Assembly (NCBI RefSeq): GCF_011075055.1
Contig: NC_058139.1
Location: 201,001 to 265,000, forward strand
Reading direction: 5' to 3'
Source of the DNA: Mangifera indica
Taxonomy: Eukaryota; Streptophyta; Magnoliopsida; Sapindales; Anacardiaceae
DNA: 64,000 bases
The notes under the pieces were generated by a model. It had not been told where the DNA came from. It was given only the letters and a program-made list of their open reading frames with translations, and searched no databases. The translations under genes and the position numbers were made by a program. Of the stretch, positions 29,560 to 41,754 are shown one piece after another. Every line of letters begins with the position of its first letter. Within the stretch, counting starts at the first letter, position 1.

Positions 29560-32394
29560 ACCATGGTTCTACTTTCCTTGTTGCAATAGTAAATCATGAT
29601 GGCCACTGACAATTTTGTGCAACCAACAATTCCCTGCTTTGATGGTCACTATGATCATTAGAGCATGCTAATGAAGAACTTCTTGAGGTCCAAGGAGTAG
29701 TGGCAGGTTGTTGAATTTGAAGTAGTAAGGCTAGCAGTCGGAATAGCATTGTTGGAGACACAGAAAATGGAGTTGGAAAAGTTGAAGCTGAAGGATCTTA
29801 AGGCCAATAACTATCTTTTCCAAGCTATTGATCAAACAACTTGGGAGACAATTCTTAGCAAAGATACCTCCAAGTAGATTTAGGACTCCATGAAGAAAAA
29901 GTATCAAAGGAACGCAAAGGCAAAGCGGGTGCAACTTCAAAGACTTCAGACCGAATTTGAGACTTTACGCATGAAGTCGAATGAGTCAGTTATAGATTTC
30001 TTAGTAAGAACAATGACAATCGCCAACAAGATGAGGGTCCATGGAGAGACAATGGAGGACGTCACCATTATTGAAAAGATTCTTCAATCAATGACACCAA
30101 AATTTAATTTTGTTGTATGCTCTATAGAAGAATCAAAAGATATTGATGCACTTTCAATTGATGAGTTGTAGAGTTCTTTGTTGGTTCATGAGTAAAAAAT
30201 TAACCAACAGGAGAAAAAGGACCAAGCATTGAGGGCCTTAACAGAAAATCACTTGACATCGAAAAGAGACAGAGGAGAAGGCAGAAATAGAGGTAAAGAC
30301 AGAGGAAGCAATGATCATGGCAACCAATAACACCATCAGCAACAAGAAAATCAATCTTAAGGAAGAGGAAAAGGAAGAGGATGAAGAGGTCATCACTCAA
30401 CAACTCATAGACCAAAGTCAATAGACAAGTCGAAAATCGAATGCTACCGATGTCATAGGTACGACTATTATTAGTCAGAATGTCAAACTAGTTTGAATAA
30501 GCAAAATGAAGAAAGAACTAACTTTATAGAAAAAAAAAGGAGGTGTCTCTTTTGATGGTGTGTCATGTGAATAAAGAAACTCAACAAAACTTATGGTATT
30601 TAGATACTAGCTGCAACAACCACATGTGTGGAGATAAAAAGGTATTCTCTGATCTAGACGAATCTTTTTACAACACTGTCAAGTTTGGTAACAACTCCAT
30701 AGTATCTGTTATGGGAAAAGGAAGGGTCACTCAAGGAAAACTCCACCACACTATCTCTAATGTTCTTTTTGTTCCAGATTTAAAGACCAACTTGTTTGGT
30801 GTGGGTCAGTTGCAAGAGAAGGGGTATGAGATTTTTATTAAAAATGGAGTATGCCGAATTCATGATACAAAGTTGGGCTTAATTGCTCAAGTTAACATGA
30901 TTGTGAATCGTATGTTCTCGCTTTATCTCCATAACAACACCTATTCATGCTTCTCAGCAAAATTGAAGGATACAACATGGCTATGACATTTCTGTTATGG
31001 TCACCTAAATTTTGGTGGATTAAAGACTCTACAACAGAAAAATATGGTGATTGCCCTTCCTTAATTTAGTACTTCATCTCAAGTTTGTGAAGAATTTGTT
31101 TCTAGTAAACAACATCGTAATCAATTTCCATAAGGAAAGTCATGAAGAGCAAAAAATGCATTAGAGTTGGTGCATTTCGACCTTTGTGGCCTAATAAATC
31201 CACCTTCAAATGGTGGTAAAAGATATATAATTACTTTCATTGATGATTTTAGTCGGAAAACTTTGATATAATTTTTGCAGGAAAAATCCGAAGCTTTTGA
31301 AGTTTTTAAAAACTATAAAGTGTTGGTTAAGAAAGAAATAGACAATTTGATCAAAATTCTTCATACAGACTGTGGCGAAAGATATATCTTACAAGAATTT
31401 GCAAAATTTTATGAGAACTATGGAATCAAGAAGCAACTTACGACCGCTTACATGCCTCAACAAAATGGAGTTCGTAAGCAGAATAATCACACTATTTTGA
31501 ATATGGTGCGAAGCCTTTTGATGAGGAGTGGCGTTTCAAAATCTTTCTAGCCTGAAGCAGTCAATTGGAGCATTTATATTTTGAATAGAAGTCCCACATT
31601 TGTTGTTCAAAATATGACACCAGAGGAAACATGAAGTGGATGAAAACCAATTGTAGATCACTTCAGAATTTTTGGGTGTATTGCTTATGCTCATATTCCA
31701 GACTAGAAGAGAACAAAACTAGATGACAAGGGAAAAAAATGCATTTTTCTTGGTGTTAGTAATCAATCAAAAGCTTATAAGCTTTACAATCCTATCACTA
31801 AGAAAATTGTTATTAGTCGTGATGTAGTTTTTGATAAAGAAAGGTTTTGGCCATGGAACAACAATGTTGTTGAACAATAAATACCTGTTAACTTTGATGG
31901 AGCTAAAGGAGAGGAGAGGTAGCAGTAGGCAGAAAATGATCAATAAATTTTATATGGTTCAACAAATGTTCCAAGGTCCCTAACAATGATAGAAAATGAA
32001 GAATGACCTCAACGTGTTAGAAAAAGACCTGTATGGATGACCAATTATGAGGTAACTGGAATTGATCAATTTGAGGACCCACTTACACATTTTGCTCTAT
32101 TTTCAAATTGTAATCCTACAACCTTTGAAGAAGCTATCAAAGAATCAAAATGCCAAAAGACGATGGATGAAGAAATTGCAGCTATTGAACGGAACAACAC
32201 ATAAGAGTTGATTGATATTCTAAAAGGGCACAAGACAAGTGGGTGTACAAGACGAAATTGAAAAAGAATGGAGAAGTTGACAAGTACAAGACACGTTTAG
32301 TAGTACAAGGCTATAAGCAAGAATTTGGGGTAGATTATAGAGAAGTCTTTGCTCCTATTGCAAGACATGATACAATCAGATTAGTGATTGCCTT

Positions 32395-32979
32395 TGTAAT
32401 ATCTTTGGTCCAATAACTCGACTCATTGTTAAGATATTGTCTATTTTGGACACATAGTCTATCATAGTTTTATTTCTGGGCTTTGCAAGCTAAAATGCGT
32501 TTTAACAGTTTAAAGAGTTCACAGACTATTCAACTAGTCAAATTCTCTCACCACTAACCGATGTGGGATATATAGATAGAGTACAAACAAACCTAACATC
32601 TCTCCCATGCTTTGTCAATATGAGATTTATCTAAAGGTATCATATACACCCCCCTTACGGGATTCAGCGTCCTTGTTGAGGTTTACTCCACTATGATTCA
32701 AAATGACAGCGGAACCATTCTGATACCATTTATAACATTCTTAGTCAACAACCCGACCCACTATCAAGATATTATTTACTTTGAACACACAATCCATTGT
32801 AGTTTTGTTTTTAGGTTTTGTAACCTAAAACCCATCTTAACAATTTAAGAAGCTCACAGACTATTTAACCAGTCAAATTCTCCAACCACTAACCGATGTG
32901 GGATATATAGACAGAGTACAGACATATCCAATATCTCTCTCGTGTTTTATCAATGTGGGATTTGCCTAAGGGTATTACA
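32395..32979 (-). mobile_element. TRIM (terminal-repeat retrotransposon in miniature) nested in the copia RT region
   Basis: Two direct repeats of about 250 bp (32395-32644 and 32731-32979) flank an 86-bp interior. On the minus strand the interior begins TGGTATCAGA (complement at 32719-32728), a Met-tRNA-type primer site, and ends with a CCCGTAAGGGGGGTG purine tract. No coding sequence is present, as expected of a TRIM. Both LTRs contain CTAACCGATGTGGGATATAT on the plus strand. The copia reverse-transcriptase reading stops at GCCTTTG and resumes at CAACATTAATAACAC, so the insertion split the RT gene. No clear 5-bp target duplication is visible. Confidence 0.82.
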
Positions 32980-34252
32980 ACATTAATAACACAACATTCA
33001 TGGCCTATCTTCCAATTAGACGTGAAGTCGACATTTCTGCATGGTGACCTTAAGGAACAAATATTTAACGATCAACCTCCTAGTTATGTGAAGCTTGGAA
33101 GTGAAAATAAGGTTTATAAACTCAAAAAGGCATTATATGGGTTAAAACAAGCTCCACGTGCATGGTATAGTCGTATTGAAGCTTATTTTTTGAAGGAAGG
33201 TTTTCAAAAATGTCCATATGAGCATACACTCTTTATTAAGATTGGAGAAGGAGGAAAGATGCTTATTGCATGCTTATATGTTGATGATTTGATTTATACT
33301 GGAGATGATATTGCTATATTCGAAAAATTTAAACAATTTATGATGCTTGATTTTGACATGTTTGATCTTGGATTGATGCATTATTTTCTTGGCATTGAAT
33401 AGTGTAATATGCAGCTGGATTTTTATTTCTCAAAGGAAGTATGCACAAGAAATTTTGGACAGGTTTCAAATGAAAAATTGTAATTCTGTTAATACACCTA
33501 TTGAAGTGGGTTTGAAACTTGTTCAAGATCTTGAAGGGAGGAAAATTGATAATACGCTTTACAGCAAATTGTAGGGAGTTTGATGTATTTAACAGTTGCA
33601 AGACTTGACATAATGCATGTTGTAAGTCTCATAAGCAGGCTCATGGAATGTCCAAAAGAGATTCATCTCTTAGCTACAAAAAGAATCTTTCGATACTTGT
33701 AAGCGACTACCAATTATGAGTTGTATTACAAGAAAGATGAAAAGTCAGATTTATTTGGCTTTATAGACAATGATTATGCTGGAGATTAAGATGATCGAAA
33801 AAAGCACTTCAGGATATGTTTTCATGCTTGGTTTGAGAGCTATTTCATAGTCTTAAAAAAAGCAAGCAATTTTCACTTTGTCAACAACTGAAGCAGAGTA
33901 TGTAGTTGCAACAGCCTACGCCTGTCAAGCAATTTGGCTAAGGAAAATACTTGAAGAACTACATTTCAAGCAAGAGGGAGCTAATGCAATTTATTGTGAT
34001 AATAGTTCTGCCATCAAACTCTCTAAAAATCCTGTTCTACATGGAAGAAGCAAGCACATAGATGTGAAGTTACATTTTTTAAGGGACATCACGAGGGATG
34101 GAATAATTGATCTTTTCTACTGCAAAAGTAAAGATTAGATTGCTGATATAATGATCAAGCCATTAAAGTCACCTACGTTTCAGTAGCTAAGGAATTTGCT
34201 TGGAGTTTGTGCACTTGACAAGTTTTATTAAACTAAATGTTTGAAAACTTTC

Positions 34253-34268
34253 AATTTAAGGGAGGGAT
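34253..34268 (+). other. Copia polypurine tract
   Basis: TTTAAGGGAGGGAT stands directly before the 3' LTR and is the presumed plus-strand priming site. Confidence 0.75.
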
Positions 34269-34566
34269 TGTTAGAAATATTGCTCAATTTGTTAATTGTC
34301 TGTGTCGATAGGAGTTTGCTCTTAGTGGTTTTAATTGGTCTATAGGAGAATATGAAATTTTACGTGACTTTATTAGAGTCAGTTACATGTTTTCGTATGA
34401 GAGCACTTTGTTAGGAGTTAATAACTGTACTTTCTAGTTTCAAACATTTATTTGTTAGTTTTTAGCTCTATAAATAAAACAACTTCTCATTGTGAAAAAG
34501 GTGAGTATTAGATTTAAAAATAATAAAAGTTAAGTTCTTTGTTTCCTTTTCTTATTATACTTAACA
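34269..34566 (+). repeat. 3' LTR of the copia element
   Basis: 298 bp, starting TGTTAGAAATATTGCTC and ending CTTAACA. It aligns with the 5' LTR throughout but with numerous substitutions and a deletion, so the insertion is not recent. Confidence 0.9.
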
Positions 34567-34604
34567 CGTCTAAGAAAGATTATTTGTTAGAAATTGTGTG
34601 AATT

Positions 34605-36551
34605 TAAGAGTAAATGTTGTTAATTAGCATTAAAAAGAAGAAGAATATTATTAGCATGAATTAGTGTGACAAGGGATACGCAAGTGTATGTGTTTGAGAG
34701 TAAAACTTGTTTTTTGAAGGTGGGGAAATCAGGATTTACAAGTGATTGTTACTAATTTCAGCATATGTTTTTGAAAAAATAAACGACAGCAAGGTCCATC
34801 CATCAATTACCCAAAACACATACAACCACATGTAGGTCTAAGAAATGAAATAAAAGATGTTAGGCATTGTGAAGAGATTGGGTCAGAGGTCCTATACTAT
34901 GCCAGTTGAGTTCAATGATTTATTTATTATACAGATTTTAAATGAGCCCAAATCTATTTTTTATAATAATAACAATAATAATAATAATATGACACAATGG
35001 CTAGCAAATTAAGGGCTATCGTTATCGTGCAATTACAGCAAAATATTATTCACATATTACTTGGTCATTCATTTCTAAAACGTGATAAATTAATGTTAAA
35101 ATAATTTAATCATCATCACCAACCATATGTAACCTCACACATTCTTATTAATTATCACATGCATGTAAATCTTAACCGCCACCCACCCACCCATTGCCAT
35201 GCATGCATCTTGTTATTTATACCTGTGTATATATCAATTAATTAATTAATTAATTAATTTATTTTTAGACTGACTCACAAGGAAGATAAGACAACTTTCC
35301 ATCAATTCAATGTCGTTGAAATTACAAATAATTCCTACTTGATTCACATTAGTTTCTTCGAATCTTTGGCCCTCCAGTCCTGCAAATCACAACTTTCAGT
35401 AAAATTTCATGCCATTGCTAAGACCAAAAAAATCTCATTTTGGTCCTTTTGAGTTTGATCGTCATTCAAGGAAAACTCTACCCACAGAAATTAACCTACC
35501 CCAGATGACCATTCATGTTACCATCTTATTTTTATAGATAATAATTCCCTTATAATTACCAACTTTTGTGTAAAGCTGCTTTAATTACAGCAATTTTCAG
35601 CCGAATTTGTCGTTAAATCATCTTTAATCAATTCTTTAGTTGGTGTAAAATGGGGCCTTACACCCTTCCCTGTGACATGCCAAGCGTGTTTGTAGAAAAT
35701 TCGACATCCAAATGTGAATATATATATGGATCAATATTGCTGAATCAAAATTGGGACTATTTGGACACCAGCCTTCCGGTTTGATTAATTATTATATAAT
35801 ATTTGTGAACGAATTCCTAAAATAGCATCCATAGATATTTGTACTACTGGTTTATACTTTGGACTTTGTACACGTGAAGTGAACAAGTAAATTTTCTTGT
35901 CCTGTATGGCCGTATCATAATGATAAGATAGCTTATTGTTTGTGATGACCGTCACTCACAGTATTGAAAAGTCTTAATGAAATTGGAAATCTCACCCAGC
36001 GAAGTTCAAGAATCTAAATAATGATTTATTATTAATTTTTTATTAAAATAAAAAATAAAATTATTATTTTATTTTAAAAACTAATAACTTCCCCACTTTC
36101 TAAATATTTTTCAAATTATATATATGAATTTGAGAACATGCAAAATCTGAGGGGAATAGTCCTTTGGCCCTTTTTAAATAGATATTAAGGTCCATGGGCA
36201 TAGCAAGGATGGAGGATTGCCCTCGGTTCAATACAATTATATTTGTTGGGCTCCGGAGCATTTTCCTGTGGCAAGCTTTCTGACCCCACAATTAGTACCT
36301 GCTAGGTCCATTTTTCCCCATCTCTCTCTCTTTAGTATTCAGTTTTAGGTGGTTGGCTCTTCTCGAAGCCTTTGGCTCCATGCTAAGTACACCAATGGCC
36401 ATGATACCAAAACTTTTCATGCAGTTTTTGGACCCTTCTCATGTCGTACCACCATTATAAATTATCATCTTCACTGCATTTATGCATACCACTCCATCTT
36501 TACTACCATCTTCTCTCCTCTTCATATTGTTCACAAATAAATATCTCTCTA
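34605..36551. other. Spacer and distal promoter of the NAC gene
   Basis: No gene seen. It contains an (ATA)n-type run near 34965-34990 and a (TTAA)n run at 35234-35262. At about 36150-36169 sits a piece ending GGAATAGTCCTTTGGCC. This matches the terminal repeat of the two MULE-type MITEs at 18 and 55 kb, so it is probably a truncated third copy. Confidence 0.5.
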
Positions 36552-36676
36552 GCTAAGCTAAGCTAAGCTAAGCTATCTATCTACCTCTTCTCTCTCTCTC
36601 TCTCTCCCTCTCCCTCTCTCTATATTTATACACACACACATTTCCCCTTATTATTACAACCTATAGGCTACAGCTA
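36552..36676 (+). promoter_or_regulatory. NAC proximal promoter/leader: AGCTA repeats, CT tract, TATA-like site
   Basis: A (TAAGC)n run at 36552-36575 and a long CT-rich tract (36585-36620) precede TATATTTATA at 36621-36630. If that is the TATA box, the leader would be only about 20 bases. CT-rich tracts also occur commonly in plant 5' UTRs, so the true start may lie further upstream. Confidence 0.4.
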
Positions 36677-38086
36677 ATGCAAGAAGATATGAATCTATCT
36701 ATTAATGGCCACTCACAGGTCCCTCCAGGCTTTAGATTTCACCCTACTGAAGAGGAGCTTCTCCACTACTATCTCAGGAAGAAAGTGGCCTACGAAAAGA
36801 TTGACCTTGATGTTATTCGCGAGGTTGATCTTAATAAGCTAGAGCCTTGGGACATACAAGGTATTATCTTTACGCTTAATTGTAGTATTTAATATAACTA
36901 TGTGTTTAGTGGTTAAGGATTCATGGAACTTGGATTTTCGGTTATTGCAGAGAAGTGCAAAATAGGATCAACACCACAGAACGACTGGTACTTCTTCAGC
37001 CACAAGGATAAGAAGTATCCAACTGGAACTAGAACAAATCGTGCAACAGCCGCCGGATTCTGGAAGGCTACAGGTCGTGATAAGATCATCGATAGTTGTT
37101 TTAGAAGAATTGGTTTGAGAAAAACTCTGGTTTTTTACCAGGGACGAGCTCCGCACGGACAAAAATCCGATTGGATCATGCACGAGTATAGGCTCGATGA
37201 AAGCAACAATGATGCCAATGTAAGTCGCTCCCCCTTTAGTATGTTTTTGAACGTATCTCATCAATCAAACGTAGAATAAATAATTTAATACTGTCCGTTA
37301 TGCGTCTTCTGAATACAGCCTTCCAATTCAATGGCGGACTCTTCATCTGAAGATGGCTGGGTGGTTTGCCGTGTATTTAGAAAGAAGAACTATCAGAAAA
37401 CGCTAGACAGTCCTAAAGGCTTGTCCATTTCTTTGGATTCAAAGTCCCAGATGCTAATTTCAGGCAACGATATGGTTCTCAATCAAATACTTCTGTACAT
37501 GGGAGGGAGTTGCAAGATGGAGAACGAATCATCCAACACCTCCATGGGCATATCCAACAACAGTAACAACAATATGAGATTTATCAATGGCACTGCGGCA
37601 AATAACACAAGCATCAGCGAGGTGCTCCACGAAAGATTCATGCATCTCCCAAGACTGGAAAGTCCAACTGTACCTTCTATTCCCATCAATAGTTCACCCT
37701 TCGATCAAGATCGAATTTTCAAAACTTGCTTTCAATCAATTGATGAAATTCTCACAGAAACTGAGCCTTCTTCCTTCGATGAAGGCAGTGTGAGTTGTGA
37801 TAATATATCAACATCAGTTCAAAACAACAAAACTGGGGTTAGTGACTGGATTACTCTTGATAAGCTCGTGGCATCCCAACTAAATGGTCAAGTAGATAGT
37901 ACATCAAAGCGATTATCCTGTTTTAGTGACCCAAATACGGTTTTCAATCTTTGTCCTGGTGATGATCATATACAAATACATTCACATAGGTCAAATCAAA
38001 GTTCGCAAGTCTACAGCAGCGAAAACGATCTATGGAGGTTCACCAAGTTGTCATCAACAGATCCATTATGCCACCTGTCGGTATAA
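36677..38086 (+). CDS. NST3/SND1-like: NAC transcription factor, NST/SND1 secondary-wall group
   Basis: Three exons join in frame: 36677-36860, 36951-37219, 37319-38086, giving 406 residues. The NAC DNA-binding/dimerisation domain spans about residues 16-175, with subdomains [73 protein letters not shown] and [16 protein letters not shown]. The activation region keeps [10 protein letters not shown] and the terminus [11 protein letters not shown], which I recall from Arabidopsis SND1/NST3. That places it among the master switches of secondary wall thickening in fibres and similar cells. Intron positions are those usual for NAC genes. Two substitutions stand out: Q125 in [10 protein letters not shown], where K is nearly invariant, and D109-S110 after GRDKII, where the group usually has a different residue. 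Both are single-codon changes in an otherwise intact frame. Confidence 0.93.
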
Positions 38087-39717
38087 TAGAAGCACTATCC
38101 AAGATATAGATGAAAGCTCTCCTCTCCTCTCCTCTCCTCTCTTCAAATGTAGGTATATATACAAGTGGTAGCTTTATAAATAAATAAATAAATGAATAAA
38201 TATGGGTTGTCAATAATATTATGCTGATTTGTCAACCGTTAATAACGATGTCTTCCATTATATATTCACCATTGTCATTCCAAGAATGAAGCTAATTTTG
38301 GGATGATCTTAATTTGTGGGTGCAATCATATCCAAAGCGTAAGGTCATAACCATATTGAAAAAGCTTGACAAGTTAATAATAGCAGATTGCTGACTTTAA
38401 AGTAAGATTCTGGCTTCTGGGTCTCACCAATAATGATACGCACTTGCCTGCCTGCCTGGGTCACTTTGGTAAAAGGTCATTCCCTCAGTTCAATTTGTTA
38501 TTGTGTTGTCGAGGAAGAGTGAGATCTTGGGGTCTCACCATATTAAGCTACGTATCAATCAAGATTTTTGTTGCTATAAAGTCTATTTGCTTTTCGGGAC
38601 TGATAGAAATCACAAAATAATTCAGAATCATAATTGATCATACTGTCTATATGTATAATATTCCCCCTATTGAACTTGGTTTTCTTACCATATATATATA
38701 TATATATTAATTTCAAGAAAGAAAGAAGGATGGGAAGTTGCTTTCCAAAGCAGGTGTAGTGAAATATATATTATATATATGTATGTTCAATGGAAAAGCA
38801 TTTCAATGGACATATCTCTCAAAATTAACAAGGAATTTTGAAAAGCATTTCAATTTGTTATCACCTCTGGATATGTAACTACTTAATAAAGGTTTCCCAA
38901 AATTCGAAAAGCAGTTTTTTATTGTGTGTGGAAATGGAATGCTTGAAATTTCCCCAATTAGGTTAGGTATGTAAATGACCAGGCGTAAACAATCAAAAAC
39001 ATTAAGAGTGTGATTAGTTTAGTTTGTAATTAACTGTTAATTATGTTGTCGATTTGTAATTGCGTATTTCAGTTCATTTCTCCTCCTCAGGATCTGGTGG
39101 TGGTGGGAATGAACTGAGACAGACTAGTAATTTTATATATATTGCCTAAGAAGCTAGCCGCAACATCACCTGATTTCCTGCATCAAACAGCAAAAAGGGT
39201 TGGGTGGAATCTTGTGTAATAATTTAATGGGTGACGACACACAAGTAATGGAAAAACTATGGCTTAAAGTTAAAACATGAATATTCATCCACATGTGACT
39301 AGTACAGCATCTATCCTCTACACAATGGATTGTTCGAAAGAATTATTAATGGGAAGAAAGAATTGGGAAATGAGTGACCAACAACACCATTAAAGACATC
39401 TCATTCAAATAATTAAGATTTGGTTAAATTAACCTATCAATCATAAGTTTTAGTGCATTGAAAATTGAAATCTCATAAACAAACCGACTTCTCCACTCCT
39501 AACAACTTCACCCTTTAGCAATATAAAACCCCTCAGCTTCATGGAAGCTATAAAAGATAGAAAACGACCACACATGAGATTGGGAGAATAATATTTTTTT
39601 CGTTTGGTGTCTCCATTCCATTACTTGCGATTAACATTTCTTCGGAAAATGGAATGTCACCAAATTGCCCCATCTTTTCATTTGATCTTGCCCACAACTA
39701 GGTTTGTATATAGTTAG
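38087..39717. other. NAC 3' UTR and spacer
   Basis: A (TCTCC)n run at 38119-38140 and AAATAAATAAATAAATG at 38178-38196 lie in the presumed 3' UTR. A short (TA)n occurs at 38690-38707. No coding features are seen up to the TRIM-like remnants. Confidence 0.5.
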
Positions 39718-40318
39718 GATGTAACATTTTGGCTAGTAACCCGATCAATTATCAATATATTATTCATATTAGACATGATTTATTAGAGTTTTACTTTTAA
39801 ATTTTACAACTCAAAATACTTTTTGAAAGTTTAGGAGCTCTCAAGTTATAGATACTTACACACACATAACACAAACTTACCTAGAGGATGTTACATTCAT
39901 CCTTTTACGATACTCAATATTATTTTTTCTACTATCAAAATATTATTTGTTTTAGACACACAGTCTATGACAGTTTTATTTTCAAGTTTCACAATCTAAT
40001 ACATGTCTTGATAGTTTTGAAGTTCGAAGGTTATACGATCATTAAGATGTCTGTATGTACCTAACAAGGATTTGTCAATGAGTGTTACATTTATCCTCTT
40101 ACAAAACTCAATGTTTTGTTTCAATATCAAAATATTATGTATTTTGGAAACAAAAGTTTATCAACTTTTGAATTTTATAACTTAAAACATATCTGAATAG
40201 TTAAGAAGCTTATACACTATTTAATTAATTTTGTTTTAACATCTTAAAGTGATATAAAAAATCTATACATATTTAACATATTCTTCATATGAAATTTTTC
40301 TAGAGATGTTACATGTAT
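39718..40318. repeat. Degenerate TRIM LTR remnants, about three tandem units
   Basis: Three successive stretches (about 39718-39893, 39894-40090, 40091-40318) repeat this order: GTTACAT..., a line like CAATATCAAAATATTAT, TTTTAGACACACAGTCTATG, TTTTATTTTCAAGTTTCACA, then GTTTAGGAGCTC/GTTAAGAAGCTT. They match the order of motifs in the TRIM LTR at 32395-32979 (AGATATTGTCTATTTTGGAC, CATAGTCTATCATAGTTTTA, AAGAGTTCACAGACTATTCA). They are strongly mutated and lack the GATGTGGGATATAT block. Confidence 0.6.
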
Positions 40319-41126
40319 GGATGGTAATTTCATGACATAAAGAAAAAGAGAAATGGAATATATTGACGTCACTAAAGGTAAGTTAATGGGTGCTTGTTCG
40401 TTCAAAATGCATGCATTTTGTCGTTGAAATTTGGAATATATTAGTTGAATTGAACCACATCATCACTCATTCACTAATCGGTTGCCAAATTTTATTTCAT
40501 TTTGTTTGGTGAATAGATATTCACATAATTTTTTTCATACCAACAGTCCCCACAAAAATTATTAGCTTTTTAGGTGAAGACTGTAACGTATGATTTACGA
40601 CCCACAAATAATATTAATTAATTTGGGTAATCATCCATCATAACTATAATCTTGGCCTCTTAAATTCACCATACATTTACATTAATAGTAGTCATTAATG
40701 ACACCCACACCACGTTTTTGTTGAGAGAAAATGGTGTGTGATTCTTGTTCGATGAACAAGTGATGTTGTTAGGTGTGCCATGCGATGGGACCAAACTATA
40801 AGGAAAATGTAACATCCAAAATTTGATTGATATATGTATAGAAAATTTACATGAATCCAAAGTCAAAAGATAACTGAGGCCTGTGGACCTCAAACAATTA
40901 ACAACCATCATCAAACCCATGTGCTTACTCGAGATTGAAATGAGTCAATCTCGAATTGGAATTTGAGTTCGGTTTATTTGTCAATTTGGCGATAGTGTTG
41001 GAGCTGGGGCTTGACCTGACACACAGCTCCTGAGAAATTGTTGATCCCTTTGGCAATATACAAGGGTAGAAAACAATTATGCAAGGAGATTGAAACAGAA
41101 GGTTCAGGTCCTGAGAAATTGTTGAT
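40319..41126. other. AT-rich spacer
   Basis: No recognisable gene. The minus-strand frames here lack motifs. CCTGAGAAATTGTTGATC occurs twice (about 41029 and 41111), marking the start of a local duplication. Confidence 0.5.
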
Positions 41127-41264
41127 CGTCTCCAATATGAATTTTCATGGCAGTTGTAGTTTACAACTGTATAAATGTCCAAATAAAAGCAGCGATCCTC
41201 TCCAATGTGCATTTTCATGGCAGTTGTAGTTTACAAACTGTATAAATGTCCAAATAAAAGCAGC
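41127..41264. repeat. Tandem duplication of a 67-69 bp unit
   Basis: TCCAATATGAATTTTCATGG...AAATAAAAGCAG (about 41130-41192) is repeated as TCCAATGTGCATTTTCATGG...AAATAAAAGCAG (about 41198-41263) with few changes. It generates spurious reading frames on both strands. Confidence 0.8.
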
Positions 41265-41754
41265 AAAGCAACAACTACAAGTCCAACACCAGAAGAAAAA
41301 AAATATAAGCTTAAAATAAACTTGCTCAGCAGTAGATGTGTACTCGCCCAAGAAGTTCATTCACGGATGATACTGTGCCCATCCCCATCATATCTTCATT
41401 CTTAAATGAGGCACCATTAGAGTTGTCAGGGAGGCCCCGAGGATGAAGTTTATGCTTTTTTGTAGATTAACCATAATCATTCCTAAACGTAAATGGTTTT
41501 GAGTTGTCTTTCAGATAATATTCATACCTCCTTTGATTAGTACCAGCCTATCCATCAGCCATGATTAGTTATAAGATAGCAGGTACATTCATTGCATTAT
41601 CTAAATAACTGAACTTCCTTAACAATGACAGAAAAACCAATTATTTCAGCTCTCAATGACTTACTTGACAAAAATCATATCAAACAAACAAGTTCGATGA
41701 GATAGCTTACTATTATATTATCATATCAAGAAAATTGCATAACAACAAACACAG

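Larger units (their letters stand above)
29233..34566 (+). mobile_element. Ty1-copia LTR retrotransposon, decayed
   Basis: A complete but dead element of 5.3 kb including a nested TRIM. The LTRs are at 29233-29546 and 34269-34566. The target duplication is CATCT/CGTCT (one mismatch). An initiator-Met-type primer-binding site lies after the 5' LTR and a purine tract before the 3' LTR. Pieces occur in copia order: gag (about 29596-30175), a zinc knuckle with a lost histidine and an in-frame stop (about 30430-30480), protease (active site DTS instead of DTG, near 30605), integrase (about 31150-31660), reverse transcriptase (about 32230-32394 and 32985-33400, with the YVDD motif at about 33281) and RNase H (about 33870-34140). 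Many in-frame stops plus the insertion rule out an active copy. Confidence 0.93.
28644..34604 (+). pseudogene. PADRE/DUF4228-domain protein pseudogene, split by a copia element
   Basis: The family are small plant proteins starting with an N-myristoylation-type MGNC. The relic starts MGNCLFGGWLGEVEGV and then shifts frame: AGTA appears duplicated in GGAGTAAGTAATTATTAAAG (near 28690), leading to TAA. In the next frame KVITSTGGIMEFYPPITAAC and ITDEFPGHA follow, matching the DUF4228 core from memory. A second shift near 28783 moves to a frame with HDLFWKHLSHHQHLLPGKPY and YYLLPLNATTVTDVPGGQIV, ending in a stop near 29119. Further shifted pieces (ELIESVRTVAKRGM, then SVASSVAFSDE, then VEMVHL) reach 29232, where a copia element is inserted. 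The host sequence resumes at 34567. Three or more frame breaks make it non-functional. Confidence 0.78.
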
